Shown here: piece by piece, positions 17,466 through 25,436 of the stretch
How positions within the stretch are numbered: the first letter of the stretch is position 1
Layout of the letters: each line of letters opens with the position of its first letter
Origin: Phosphoribacter sp035448065
Lineage (GTDB): Bacteria; Actinomycetota; Actinomycetes; Actinomycetales; Dermatophilaceae
Assembly: GCA_035448065.1 (NCBI GenBank)
Contig: DAOTIG010000009.1
Span: 1 to 38,562, forward strand
Reading direction: 5' to 3'
Length of the DNA: 38,562 nucleotides
The notes under the pieces: model-generated
Databases searched by the model: none
Told to the model about the DNA's origin: nothing
Seen by the model: the letters and a program-made list of their open reading frames with translations, nothing else
Program-made: the position numbers and the translations under genes

Positions 17466-17822
17466 GTGTTCGACATCAACGGCTGGGAGGTCATCGTCCT
17501 GGTCGTCGTCGCCGTCATCGTGCTCGGTCCGGAGCGACTGCCGCAGTATGCCGCGAAGCTCGGGCAGGGTGTGCGGACCCTCAAGCAGATGGCCGACGGG
17601 GCGCGCAGCCAGCTCAAGGACCAGCTCGGGCCGGAGTTCGACGACGTCAACTGGCGGCAGTACGACCCGCGGCAGTACGACCCGCGGCGGATCGTCCGCG
17701 AGGCGTTGATGGACCCGGGCCCGCAGTCGACGGTGGATGCGGGGGTGCCGGAGCCCGCGGCATACCAGGGGCAGGGGCACGACCCGAGCAAGCCGACGCC
17801 CTGGGACACCGACGCGACGTAG
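17466..17822 (+). CDS. tatB: Sec-independent protein translocase subunit TatB
   Basis: A 118-residue TatB. The N-terminal membrane helix (about 6-21) starts after Phe-Asp-Ile-Asn-Gly-Trp-Glu and ends in Leu-Gly-Pro-Glu-Arg-Leu-Pro, the TatA/B hinge. An amphipathic helix (about 24-55) and a variable tail follow. The Glu at residue 8 in the helix start is characteristic of TatB as opposed to TatA. With TatC it receives twin-arginine substrates. GGAGG lies 6 bases before the GTG. A duplicated Arg-Gln-Tyr-Asp-Pro-Arg occurs in the tail. The 92-base gap from htrA shows no clear terminator, so read-through from the sigE operon is possible. Confidence 0.92.
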   Translation: MFDINGWEVIVLVVVAVIVLGPERLPQYAAKLGQGVRTLKQMADGARSQLKDQLGPEFDDVNWRQYDPRQYDPRRIVREALMDPGPQSTVDAGVPEPAAYQGQGHDPSKPTPWDTDAT

Positions 17823-17869
17823 GAGGCGTCCCCGAGCCCGAGGCTGGTGGGCTGGGCGCGGTGACGCTG

Positions 17870-17912
17870 TGGTGGAGGGGCCCACCAGCGGACCTGGTGG
17901 AGGGACCCACCA
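17870..17912. terminator. Twin hairpins between convergent tatB and mrp
   Basis: Two TGGTGG-N6-CCACCA hairpins are centred 25 bases apart (17870-17887 and 17895-17912), parts of a degenerate 25-bp tandem repeat. Their place between convergent genes suggests a bidirectional terminator. Confidence 0.5.
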
Positions 17913-17935
17913 CGGCGTATCCGCGCGGAAGGCGA

Positions 17936-17987
17936 GCCTCGCTCGACTCGTCGGTCCAGCGCCCGACGCGACCCCTGGATCAGCGAC
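17936..17987. repeat. 52-bp direct repeat, copy 1
   Basis: Nearly identical (one mismatch, A against C) to 18050-18101. It begins GCCTCGCTCGACTCGTCGG and ends GGATCAGCGAC. This copy is fully intergenic. Confidence 0.85.
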
Positions 17988-18049
17988 GTGACACCTGTCG
18001 CTATCCGCGGGCTCGCCGGTGGCGGTCGCTTCCCTCCTCGCTCGCTCGT

Positions 18050-18101
18050 GCCTCGCTCGACTCGTCGGTCCAGCGCCCGCCGCGACCCCTGGATCAGCGA
18101 C
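18050..18101. repeat. 52-bp direct repeat, copy 2, overlapping the mrp stop
   Basis: The second copy includes the mrp stop codon (18094-18096) and part of the preceding codons. The spacer between copies (17988-18049) is rich in CTCG/GCTC. Nothing else is seen in 17913-18093. Confidence 0.85.
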
Positions 18102-19236
18102 TGGTGGGCGTGAGGCCCAACGATCGACCTGACAGGCCCCGAGCCCGGGCCGACAGACCCCGGGCCACGCCTCGCAGCGCCACCGCGGCGGGGGAGTCGG
18201 GGTTGCGCAGCACGACCGGCTGCCCCTCGTCGCCGCCCTCGCGCAACGCGGTGTCGAGCGGCACCTGCCCGAGCAGCGGCACCTCCGCGCCGATCGAGCG
18301 GGTCAACGAGGCCGCGACGGCCGCGCCGCCGCCCGAGCCGAAGATCTCCTGCCGGGAGCCGTCCGGCAGCTCGAGCCAGGACATGTTCTCGACGACCCCG
18401 ACGACCCGCTGGTGGGTCTGCAGAGCGATCGACCCGGCCCGCTCGGCGACCTCGGCGGCCGCTTGCTGGGGGGTCGTGACGACGAGGATCTCGGCGGTCG
18501 GGAGCAGCTGACCGATCGAGATGGCGATGTCGCCGGTGCCGGGCGGCAGGTCAAGCAGGAGCACGTCGAGGTCGCCCCAGAAGACGTCGGCGAGGAACTG
18601 CTGCAAGGCCCGGTGCAGCATCGGCCCACGCCACACGACCGGCTGGTTGCCGGGCACGAACATGCCGATCGAGATGACCTTCACGTCGTGCGCGATCGGC
18701 GGCAGGATCATGTCGTCGACCTGGGTCGGCCGACCCTGCACGCCGAGCATCCGCGGGATCGAGAAGCCGTGCACGTCGGCGTCGACGACCCCGACCCGCA
18801 GCCCCGCCTGGGCCATCGCCGCAGCGAGGTTGACCGTCACCGACGACTTGCCAACGCCACCCTTGCCGGAGGCCACGGCATACACCCGGGTGAGTGAGCC
18901 CGGCTTGGCGAAGGGGATCTCGCGCTCCGCGACCCCGCCGCGCAGCTTGGTGCGCAAGGCGGCTCGCTGCTCGTCGCTCATCACGTCGAGCTTGACGTCG
19001 ACCGAGGTCACGCCCTCGACGGCCGACAGGGCGGCGGTCGTGTCGCGACGCAGGGTGTCCTTGAGCGGGCAGCCGGCGACGGTGAGGTAGAGCTCGAGCT
19101 GCACGTGCCCGGTCTCGTCGCAGGTCACCGACTTGACCATGCCGAGCTCGGTCACCGGCTTGCGGATCTCCGGGTCGTTGACCGTCGCGAGGGCGGACAG
19201 CAGGGCGTCCTGGGTGGGCGTGGCGGCAGCGGACAT
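18094..19236 (-). CDS. mrp: Mrp/ApbC-family iron-sulfur cluster carrier ATPase
   Basis: A 380-residue protein. The N-terminal MIP18/DUF59 domain (about 8-85) has Asp-Pro-Glu-Ile-Arg-Lys-Pro-Val and the conserved Cys in Val-Ala-Gly-Cys-Pro-Leu. A deviant-Walker P-loop ATPase domain follows (about 110-360), with Gly-Lys-Gly-Gly-Val-Gly-Lys-Ser-Ser near 121-129. Mrp proteins carry Fe-S clusters to apo-targets in the cytosol. The usual C-X-X-C pair seen in some ApbC proteins is not obvious. ATG at 19236 has a TAGGAT box 7 bases upstream and no Shine-Dalgarno, so it is probably leaderless. An upstream in-frame extension lies inside the DUF1003 gene region and is rejected. Confidence 0.92.
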   Translation of the reverse strand: MSAAATPTQDALLSALATVNDPEIRKPVTELGMVKSVTCDETGHVQLELYLTVAGCPLKDTLRRDTTAALSAVEGVTSVDVKLDVMSDEQRAALRTKLRGGVAEREIPFAKPGSLTRVYAVASGKGGVGKSSVTVNLAAAMAQAGLRVGVVDADVHGFSIPRMLGVQGRPTQVDDMILPPIAHDVKVISIGMFVPGNQPVVWRGPMLHRALQQFLADVFWGDLDVLLLDLPPGTGDIAISIGQLLPTAEILVVTTPQQAAAEVAERAGSIALQTHQRVVGVVENMSWLELPDGSRQEIFGSGGGAAVAASLTRSIGAEVPLLGQVPLDTALREGGDEGQPVVLRNPDSPAAVALRGVARGLSARARGLSGRSLGLTPTSR

Positions 19237-19243
19237 GGGGTCG

Positions 19244-19249
19244 ATCCTA
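19244..19249 (-). promoter_or_regulatory. -10 box TAGGAT of mrp, leaderless start
   Basis: TAGGAT on the - strand, 7 bases before the ATG at 19236, in the 40-base gap after the DUF1003 gene. Confidence 0.55.
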
Positions 19250-19276
19250 TGTCCGCCCGCGCCTCGCCTCGCCCGG

Positions 19277-19837
19277 TCAGTCCGGGGGAGCGGGGCGGCG
19301 CTCGGCGGCCCGCTCGTCGAGCTCGTCGAGCAGCTCGCGCAGCTCGGAGCGGATGAAGTCTCGGGTCGCGTTGTCGCGCAAGGCGATCCGCAGGGCAGCG
19401 ACCTCGCGGGTGAGGAACTCGGTGTCGGCGAGGTTGCGCTCGTCCCGGCTGCGGTCCTGCTCGAGCCCGACCCGGTCGCGGTCGGCCTGCCGGTTCTGCG
19501 CGAGAAGGATGAGCGGCGCGGCATACGAGGCCTGCAAGGACAGGATGAGGGTGAGCAGCGTGTAGTTGAGCTCGCGCGGGTCGAACTGCCACTGCTGCGG
19601 GGCGAAGGTGTTCCACACCAGCCAGGCCGTGACGAAGATGGTCATCCCGATGAGGAACTGCGCGGTGCCCATGAACCGGGCGAACCGCTCGGACCAGACG
19701 CCGAAGCGCTCCTGCGACAGCCCGGTCGCGGGCAGCAGCGACCGGCCGGCCTCGCGCGGCTGATCCAGCCGCGGCGTGCCCTGCTGTCGTGATGCGCGGG
19801 CGCGGGCCAGGGCGCTGCGCCGGTCCCGGTCAGCCAT
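19277..19837 (-). CDS. DUF1003 membrane protein
   Basis: A 186-residue protein with two transmembrane helices (about 60-82 and 95-115). The family motifs are Phe-Met-Gly-Thr-Ala-Gln-Phe-Leu, Phe-Asp-Pro-Arg-Glu-Leu-Asn and Leu-Gln-Ala-Ser-Tyr-Ala-Ala-Pro-Leu-Ile-Leu-Leu-Ala-Gln-Asn-Arg-Gln. A charged C-terminal coiled region follows (about 125-180). Molecular function unknown. The ATG at 19837 overlaps the upstream MgtE-like gene by 8 bases, indicating co-translation. The DUF1003-MgtE_N pairing is frequent in actinobacteria and may relate to metal homeostasis. Confidence 0.88.
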   Translation of the reverse strand: MADRDRRSALARARASRQQGTPRLDQPREAGRSLLPATGLSQERFGVWSERFARFMGTAQFLIGMTIFVTAWLVWNTFAPQQWQFDPRELNYTLLTLILSLQASYAAPLILLAQNRQADRDRVGLEQDRSRDERNLADTEFLTREVAALRIALRDNATRDFIRSELRELLDELDERAAERRPAPPD

Positions 19838-21128
19838 GGGTCGCCTCAACCCTGGCGTCGTGCCGGATCTCACGCCAGTCCTCGGGGAGGATGTGGTCGA
19901 GGACGTCGTCGACGGTGACCGCGCCGACCAGCCGACCGAGCTCGTCGACGACCGGGACGGCGATGAGGTCGTATGCCGCGAGCGTGCGATGGACGGCGTC
20001 AACGGTCGCGTCGGGGCCCAGCGGCGTCACCTTGTCCAGGACCGTGCCGACCGCGGCATGCGGTGGCTCGCGGAGCAGCTTCTGGATGTGCACGATGCCG
20101 AGGAACTTGCCGGTCGGCGTCTCCAGGGGCGGCCGGCAGACGAAGACCGTCGTCGCGAGCGTGGTTGCAAGCTCCTCGCGGCGCACCACAGCCAGCGCCT
20201 CGGCGATCGTCGCCTCGGGGCCGAGGATGACCGGCTCGCTCGTCATCAGACCGCCCGCGGTGTCCTCCTCGTAGGCGAGCAGCCGGCGCACGTCCTCGGC
20301 CTCGTCGGGCTCCATCCGGCCGAGCAGCTGCTCCTGCTGCTCCGGCGGCAGCTCGGCGAGCAGGTCGGCGGCGTCGTCGGGCTCCATCGCCTCGAGGACG
20401 TCGGCGGCGCGCTCGGTGTCCAGACCGGCGAGGATCTCGACCTGGTCGTCCTCGGGCAGCTCCTCGAGCACGTCGGCGAGCTTGGAGTCGTCGAGGGCCG
20501 CCGCGACCTCGGCCCGCCGCTGCGGAGCCAGCTCGTGGATCGCCTCGGCGAGGTCGGCGACGTTGAGACCCTCGTATGCCGCGATGAGCAGGTCGGCCTG
20601 CTGGCCCGGGCCGGCGCTCTGCAGTCCGGTCACCTCGTCGATGTCGACGAGGACCGTCTCGCCCCGCCGGCGGGTGAACCGCAGCCCACGCGGCGTCGAC
20701 CCCGCCTTGCGGCAGAAGACCCTCGAGATGGTCCAGTCCTTGCGGCGCAGGTCGATCGCGAGGTCCTCGACGGTCGCCTCGAAGGACTCGCCGGCCCCGT
20801 CGGGATGGACGCGCACGGTCCGGTCGAAGAGCTCGGCCACCGCGAGCACCTCGCCGGGCCGCTGCTCGAAGCGGCGCAGGTTGACCAGCCCGGTCGTGAT
20901 GACCTGCCCGGCGTCGATGGAGGTGACCCGGGTCATCGGCACGAAGACCCGTCGTCGGCCCGGCACCTCGAGCACCAGCCCGATGACCCGCGGCCGGGCC
21001 GCGCCGAGCGTGGTCGCGCCCCGGAAGGCGACGACGACGTCCCTGACCCGGCCCACCGGGTCGCCGAGGGGGTCGAAGACCGCGAGCCCGGCGAGCCGGG
21101 CGACGAAGGCGCGGGTGGGCAAGGTCAC
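19830..21128 (-). CDS. Soluble PRC-barrel / MgtE_N / CBS-pair protein
   Basis: A 432-residue protein without membrane helices. Order of parts: a PRC-barrel-like region (about 10-75), a second beta-rich part (to about 190), an MgtE N-domain of leucine-rich helical repeats (Leu-Ala-Glu-Leu-Pro-Pro-Glu-Gln-Gln near 270), and two CBS domains (about 295-425, ending Val-Asp-Asp-Val-Leu-Asp-His-Ile). In true MgtE these cytosolic domains gate a magnesium channel that is absent here, so it may sense Mg2+ or nucleotides and act on the DUF1003 protein or another channel. GTG at 21128 is chosen because a TACCCT box lies 7 bases upstream. Confidence 0.85.
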   Translation of the reverse strand: MTLPTRAFVARLAGLAVFDPLGDPVGRVRDVVVAFRGATTLGAARPRVIGLVLEVPGRRRVFVPMTRVTSIDAGQVITTGLVNLRRFEQRPGEVLAVAELFDRTVRVHPDGAGESFEATVEDLAIDLRRKDWTISRVFCRKAGSTPRGLRFTRRRGETVLVDIDEVTGLQSAGPGQQADLLIAAYEGLNVADLAEAIHELAPQRRAEVAAALDDSKLADVLEELPEDDQVEILAGLDTERAADVLEAMEPDDAADLLAELPPEQQEQLLGRMEPDEAEDVRRLLAYEEDTAGGLMTSEPVILGPEATIAEALAVVRREELATTLATTVFVCRPPLETPTGKFLGIVHIQKLLREPPHAAVGTVLDKVTPLGPDATVDAVHRTLAAYDLIAVPVVDELGRLVGAVTVDDVLDHILPEDWREIRHDARVEATHG

Positions 21129-21135
21129 AACCCCG

Positions 21136-21141
21136 AGGGTA
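21136..21141 (-). promoter_or_regulatory. -10 box TACCCT of the MgtE_N/CBS gene, leaderless start
   Basis: TACCCT on the - strand, 7 bases before GTG 21128. No Shine-Dalgarno. Confidence 0.5.
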
Positions 21142-21183
21142 ACCGGGCCCAAGGCCCTGGTGCGGGCGGCATACCGGCGCTGC

Positions 21184-21189
21184 TAGCGT
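21184..21189 (+). promoter_or_regulatory. Candidate -10 box TAGCGT of the malyl-CoA lyase-like operon
   Basis: TAGCGT on the + strand in the 139-base divergent gap, predicting a leader of about 70 bases ending in a good Shine-Dalgarno (GAAGGAG). Confidence 0.35.
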
Positions 21190-21267
21190 CGAAAACGAGC
21201 CTGTGTCGGGCGATTCGGCGCTGGAGGGTGCCGGACGCCACTCCCCGACCCGCCCCGAAGGAGCACC

Positions 21268-22356
21268 ATGCGTCACCCGAAGGACTTCTACGCGCCGCTG
21301 GCCGTCGGCGCCCCGCAGCCGCTGCGGCAGGTGCCGGCCCGACCGTCGCGGGCGATCCACTTCTTCGACCCGAGCAACCCGAAGATGGCCGCCAAGATCC
21401 CCGACCTCGTCGGCACCGTCGACGTGCTGCTCGGCAACCTCGAGGACGCCGTCAAGGCCGACAACAAGGAGGCCGCCCGGGCCGGGCTCGTGCAGATCGG
21501 CAAGGACGTCGACTTCGGCGAGCACACCCAGCTATGGACCCGGATCAACGCCCTCGACAGCCCCTGGGTGCTCGACGACCTCACCACCCTGGTCACCGAG
21601 ATCGGCGACACGCTCGACGTCGTCATGGTGCCCAAGGTGCAGGGCGCCGAGGACATCCACTACGTTGACCGGCTGCTGGCCCAGCTCGAGGCCAAGGCCG
21701 GGCTCAGCCGGCCGATCCTCGTCCACGCGATCCTCGAGACGGCTCGCGGCATGGTTAACGTCGAGGAGATCTGCTCGGCGAGCCCCCGGATGCAGGGGCT
21801 CTCGCTCGGCCCGGCCGACCTCGCCGCCGATCGGCGGATGAAGACGACCCGGGTCGGTGGCGGTCACCCCGGCTACCTCGTGCGCGCCGACGCGGCCCGC
21901 ACTGCCGACGGCGCCATCGACGACGCGGCGCCGCGCTCGGCATACCAGCAGGATCTGTGGCACTACACGATCGCGCGGATGGTCGACGCGTGCGCGGCGG
22001 CCGGCATCTACCCCTACTACGGCCCGTTCGGCGACATCAAGGACGTCGTCGCCTGCGAGGACCAGTTCCGCAACGCCTTCCTGCTCGGCTGCGTCGGCGC
22101 GTGGTCGCTGCACCCCGTGCAGATCGCGATCGCCAAGAAGGTGTTCAGCCCGTCGGCGGCCGACGTCGCGCATGCTCGCCGGGTCGCCGAGGCCATGGGC
22201 GACGGCACCGGCGCGGTGATGCTCGACGGCAAGATGGAGGACGACGCGAGTCTCAAGCAGTGCCTCGTCATGATCGAGCTCGCCGAGCGGCTCGCCGCCA
22301 CCGACCCCGACCTCGCCGAGCTCTACGGCATCGGCGCCCAGACCAAGGAGTCCTGA
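21268..22356 (+). CDS. HpcH/CitE-family CoA-ester lyase (malyl-CoA lyase-like)
   Basis: A 362-residue TIM-barrel lyase, longer than classical CitE. Visible features are His-Phe-Phe-Asp-Pro-Ser-Asn-Pro near the start, Leu-Gly-Asn-Leu-Glu-Asp-Ala-Val (the Mg-binding Glu loop), His-Ala-Ile-Leu-Glu-Thr-Ala-Arg-Gly, and Ser-Leu-Gly-Pro-Ala-Asp-Leu-Ala-Ala-Asp. Relatives split or form malyl-CoA, beta-methylmalyl-CoA or citramalyl-CoA. GAAGGAG ends about 5 bases before the ATG. The next gene is a shorter paralogue starting two bases after this stop, so the two likely act in one pathway. The exact substrate cannot be assigned from sequence. Confidence 0.85.
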   Translation: MRHPKDFYAPLAVGAPQPLRQVPARPSRAIHFFDPSNPKMAAKIPDLVGTVDVLLGNLEDAVKADNKEAARAGLVQIGKDVDFGEHTQLWTRINALDSPWVLDDLTTLVTEIGDTLDVVMVPKVQGAEDIHYVDRLLAQLEAKAGLSRPILVHAILETARGMVNVEEICSASPRMQGLSLGPADLAADRRMKTTRVGGGHPGYLVRADAARTADGAIDDAAPRSAYQQDLWHYTIARMVDACAAAGIYPYYGPFGDIKDVVACEDQFRNAFLLGCVGAWSLHPVQIAIAKKVFSPSAADVAHARRVAEAMGDGTGAVMLDGKMEDDASLKQCLVMIELAERLAATDPDLAELYGIGAQTKES

Positions 22357-22357
22357 C

Positions 22358-23251
22358 GTGACCAAGCACAGCCACGCGGCATACCGGCCGCGACGCACGG
22401 TCCTCTACGTGCCGGCCTCGAACGAGCGGGCCGTCGAGAAGGCCGCGACGCTGCCGGTCGACGCGCTCATCCTGGACCTCGAGGACTCGATCGCCCCCGA
22501 CGGCAAGGAGGCCGCCCGGGAGGCGGCGGTGGCCGCGGTGAAGGCCAAGCGCTTCGGTCGGCGCGAGGTGACGATCCGGATCAACGGGGTCGGCAGCGAC
22601 TGGCACTGGGACGACATGCGCGCCGCCTGCAAGGCTGCCCCTGATGGCATCGTGGTCCCGAAGGTCAACTCCCGCAAGGAGGTTCGCGACCTCGTGCGCG
22701 AGCTGGAGCGGCTCGGTGCTCCGGCGCGGACCAAGCTCTGGGCGATGGTCGAGACGCCGCAGGCGATCCTCGAGGTGGACAAGCTCGCCTCGGCCTCGAG
22801 CCGACTCGGCGTGCTCGTCATGGGCACCAACGACCTGGTCAAGGAGCTCGACTGCCAGCACGTCGCCGGTCGCGAGCCACTGCTCTACGCGCTGTCCAAG
22901 GCCGTGCTCGCCGCGCGGGCTGCCGGAGTGGCGATCGTCGACGGCGTCTACAACGACGTCAAGGACGCCGAGGGCTTCGCGGCCGAGTGCACGCAGGGCC
23001 GCGCGATGGGCTTCGACGGCAAGACGATCATCCACCCCGGACAGGTCGACCCGTGCAACGCGGCCTACGCGCCGAGCGACACGCAGGTCGCCGACGCGGA
23101 GGGGCTGATCCTCGCCTTCGATGCCGCCAAGGCGGAGGGGCGCGGGGTGTGCACCTACAACGGCAAGCTCGTCGAGCAGCTGCACGTCGACATGGCCCGC
23201 AAGGTGCTCGCCACCCGCGCGGCGATCGAGGCGCTGCAGAGCGAGGGCTGA
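22358..23251 (+). CDS. CitE-like CoA-ester lyase or malyl-CoA thioesterase
   Basis: A 297-residue classical CitE-type protein: Leu-Tyr-Val-Pro-Ala-Ser-Asn-Glu-Arg near 15-24, Leu-Asp-Leu-Glu-Asp-Ser-Ile near 41-47 (Mg-binding), Met-Val-Glu-Thr-Pro-Gln-Ala-Ile, Gly-Thr-Asn-Asp-Leu, and Gly-Lys-Thr-Ile-Ile-His-Pro-Gly-Gln near 222-230. In some bacteria an Mcl1 lyase is paired with an Mcl2 (3S)-malyl-CoA thioesterase of this size. Other family members cleave citramalyl-CoA from itaconate or C5 metabolism. The GTG start is one base after the preceding stop. It ends 11 bases from a convergent response-regulator gene, with no room for a hairpin. Confidence 0.85.
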   Translation: MTKHSHAAYRPRRTVLYVPASNERAVEKAATLPVDALILDLEDSIAPDGKEAAREAAVAAVKAKRFGRREVTIRINGVGSDWHWDDMRAACKAAPDGIVVPKVNSRKEVRDLVRELERLGAPARTKLWAMVETPQAILEVDKLASASSRLGVLVMGTNDLVKELDCQHVAGREPLLYALSKAVLAARAAGVAIVDGVYNDVKDAEGFAAECTQGRAMGFDGKTIIHPGQVDPCNAAYAPSDTQVADAEGLILAFDAAKAEGRGVCTYNGKLVEQLHVDMARKVLATRAAIEALQSEG

Positions 23252-23262
23252 GGGCCACGGCC

Positions 23263-23940
23263 TCAGACGAGGCCGTGCTCGTAGGCGAAGACGACGATCT
23301 GCACGCGGTCGCGCAGGCCGAGCTTGCGCAGGATCGCGCCGACGTGCGTCTTGACGGTCGACTCGCTGGCGAAGACGGTCGCCGCGATCTCGGCATTGCT
23401 CGCCCCGCCGGCGATGCCGGCGAAGACCTCGCGCTCGCGGTCGGTGAGCAGCTGGTATGCCGCGGGCACGGCTGCGCGCCGGCGGAACTCGCCGTCGAGG
23501 AGGGTGCCGAGGTCGGTTGGGGAGAGCACGGCGTTGCCGAGGTGGACGGTGCGGATCGCCTCGCGGAGGGTGGCCGGTCGGGCGTCCTTGAGCAGGAAGC
23601 CGCTTGCGCCGTGCCGGATCGCGGTCGCTGCCCGGTCGTCGAGGTTGAAGGTCGTCAGCACGACCACGCGAATCGGCTTGTTGCGCTTGGCGATCCGGTC
23701 GGGCGAGAAGATGAGGCGGGTCGCCTCGACGCCGTCGAGCTCGGGCATCCGGATGTCCATGAGGACGACGTCGGGCTCGAGGCTGTCGACGAGCTCGACG
23801 GCCTCCCTGCCGTCAGCGGCCTGGCCGACGACCTCGATGCCGGGATCGGCGCCGACGATGACCGCGACCCCCTCGCGGAACAGCTCCTGGTCGTCGACGA
23901 GCAGCACCCGGATCGGTGTGGCCTCAGGTGGGCTGGTCAC
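23263..23940 (-). CDS. NarL/LuxR-family response regulator
   Basis: A 225-residue two-domain regulator. The receiver domain (about 10-130) has the acidic pair D16/D17, phospho-acceptor D62 in Leu-Met-Asp-Ile-Arg-Met-Pro, the Thr-Thr switch in Val-Val-Val-Leu-Thr-Thr-Phe and Lys in Leu-Leu-Lys-Asp-Ala. The DNA-binding domain (about 158-222) has Leu-Thr-Asp-Arg-Glu-Arg-Glu-Val-Phe and the recognition helix with Ser-Thr-Val-Lys-Thr-His-Val. Its GTG overlaps the stop of the histidine-kinase gene by 4 bases, so it is the cognate regulator. It is the last gene of the alr-ddl operon. Target genes unknown; LiaR/VraR-like control of cell-wall stress is an inference. Confidence 0.93.
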   Translation of the reverse strand: MTSPPEATPIRVLLVDDQELFREGVAVIVGADPGIEVVGQAADGREAVELVDSLEPDVVLMDIRMPELDGVEATRLIFSPDRIAKRNKPIRVVVLTTFNLDDRAATAIRHGASGFLLKDARPATLREAIRTVHLGNAVLSPTDLGTLLDGEFRRRAAVPAAYQLLTDREREVFAGIAGGASNAEIAATVFASESTVKTHVGAILRKLGLRDRVQIVVFAYEHGLV

Positions 23941-25436
23941 GCCGTGCGCTCCTGGGGCGTGCCGACGTGGGGCGGAGCTGCCGCAGCGGGAGCGGCTGCG
24001 GTGCTGAGGCGTGGTCGGATCGGCAGCCAGGCGGTGGCGACGAAGTCGGTCCCCTCGGGGCCGGCGGTGACGCGACCCCCGACCGCACCGGCGCGGCGCC
24101 GCATCCCGGCGATGCCGAGGCCGCCCTCGCCGTGGCGGGCCGGCAGGTTGGGCAGGTCCGGCAGGGAATTGACCACCCGCACCCGCAGCCAGCCCGGCGC
24201 GCCGGGACCGGTGCCGGGCTCCCAGTACTGCTCGACGTGCACCGGTGCGGTTCGCGCGCCATGGCGCACGGCATTGGTGAGCATCTCCTGCACGACGCGG
24301 TAGGCGACCGTCTCGAGCTCGGGCGGCAGCGGCTGCGGGGCGCCCACGACCTCGAGGCGCACCTCGTGTCCGGTGCCGCGCAGGTCCTCGACGAGCGAGG
24401 TCATGCTGCCGGGCACCGGCGCACCGCCGAGGCCCGGCTCGCGGGCCGAGTCGAGCACCGCGCGCACGTCGCGCAGCGAGCGGCGCGCTGCCTCGGCGAT
24501 CCGGCTGGTCGTCGCCTGGACCTGGGCCGGATCCTCGAGGTATGCCGCGGCCTGCGCCTGAGCGAGGATGACGGTGAGGGAGTGGGCGACGACGTCGTGG
24601 ACGTCGTGCGCGAGCTGGGCCTGACCGCCGCGCAGCTCGGCGATCTGGCGTTGCTGCTCGGCGAGCTCGCGTTGCTGCTCGGCGATGGCCCGTTGCTGCT
24701 CGGCCAGCGCACGCTCGCGCTCGGCGGCGGTCCGCTCGCTGGCGGCCTGGGCCTGAGCCAGGACCCGGTGCTCATCGGCGATCCGGTGCAGCTCGCGAGA
24801 CCGGCGGGCGTCGCGCACCGAGCGCAGCGCCATGCCGACGAGCCACGGCACCCCGAAGAGGCCCAGTGTGACGACGAGCGGCAGCAGCAGCAGCCCTGCG
24901 CTCGTCCCTGCTCCGTCGAGGACGACCCGCTTGAGCTGCTCGGGGGCGGCGAAGGATCGGGCCAGCCAGAGCAGGGCCATCGGTTGGACGGCGAGCGCCG
25001 AGGCGCAGATCGCCGCCAGCGCGAAGATCGACAGGCCGCTGAGCCACACGGTGAGCACCCGGCCCCAACGAGCCGCCCCGAAGGCCACCAGGATGGTGGC
25101 GAGCTCGAGAGCGAGCAGCGGCGTGCCGGTCGCCACGTGGAGGACGAGCAGCAGCCAGAGCAGGCCGACCGCGATCCCAGGCCCTCGCCGCAGCAGGCCG
25201 ACCGTGATGGCGAGCCACACCGCGACCCAGGTCTGGCCGATCCCGCGGTCGGCAGACTCGGCGAGCGCGGCGCCGAGCACGAGCGCGCCGAGGGCGACGT
25301 CGGGCGCCCAGTGTCGCAGCGGCATGCTGACGGCCCGGCTCACGAGCGAGCCGCGTCGCCGGGTGACCGGCGCGGGCGGCAGGTGAGCGGGCGGCATACC
25401 GGAGGCACGGGTCCAGTGAACCCGACTGCTGCTCAC
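23937..25436 (-). CDS. Membrane sensor histidine kinase, NarL-system (HisKA_3) type
   Basis: A 499-residue kinase. An N-terminal part with about six hydrophobic segments (roughly residues 40-215) is followed by a heptad-rich coiled coil with repeated Glu-Gln-Gln-Arg (about 235-265). The HisKA_3 helix has phospho-acceptor H280 in Asp-Val-His-Asp-Val-Val-Ala-His-Ser. The ATPase domain contains Met-Leu-Thr-Asn-Ala-Val-Arg-His-Gly (N box) and Gly-Glu-Gly-Gly-Leu-Gly-Ile-Ala-Gly-Met (G box). There are no large external loops, so it may sense a membrane signal like DesK or LiaS. GTG at 25436 overlaps the ddl stop by 4 bases, tying it to the D-Ala genes. Confidence 0.9.
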   Translation of the reverse strand: MSSSRVHWTRASGMPPAHLPPAPVTRRRGSLVSRAVSMPLRHWAPDVALGALVLGAALAESADRGIGQTWVAVWLAITVGLLRRGPGIAVGLLWLLLVLHVATGTPLLALELATILVAFGAARWGRVLTVWLSGLSIFALAAICASALAVQPMALLWLARSFAAPEQLKRVVLDGAGTSAGLLLLPLVVTLGLFGVPWLVGMALRSVRDARRSRELHRIADEHRVLAQAQAASERTAAERERALAEQQRAIAEQQRELAEQQRQIAELRGGQAQLAHDVHDVVAHSLTVILAQAQAAAYLEDPAQVQATTSRIAEAARRSLRDVRAVLDSAREPGLGGAPVPGSMTSLVEDLRGTGHEVRLEVVGAPQPLPPELETVAYRVVQEMLTNAVRHGARTAPVHVEQYWEPGTGPGAPGWLRVRVVNSLPDLPNLPARHGEGGLGIAGMRRRAGAVGGRVTAGPEGTDFVATAWLPIRPRLSTAAAPAAAAPPHVGTPQERTA

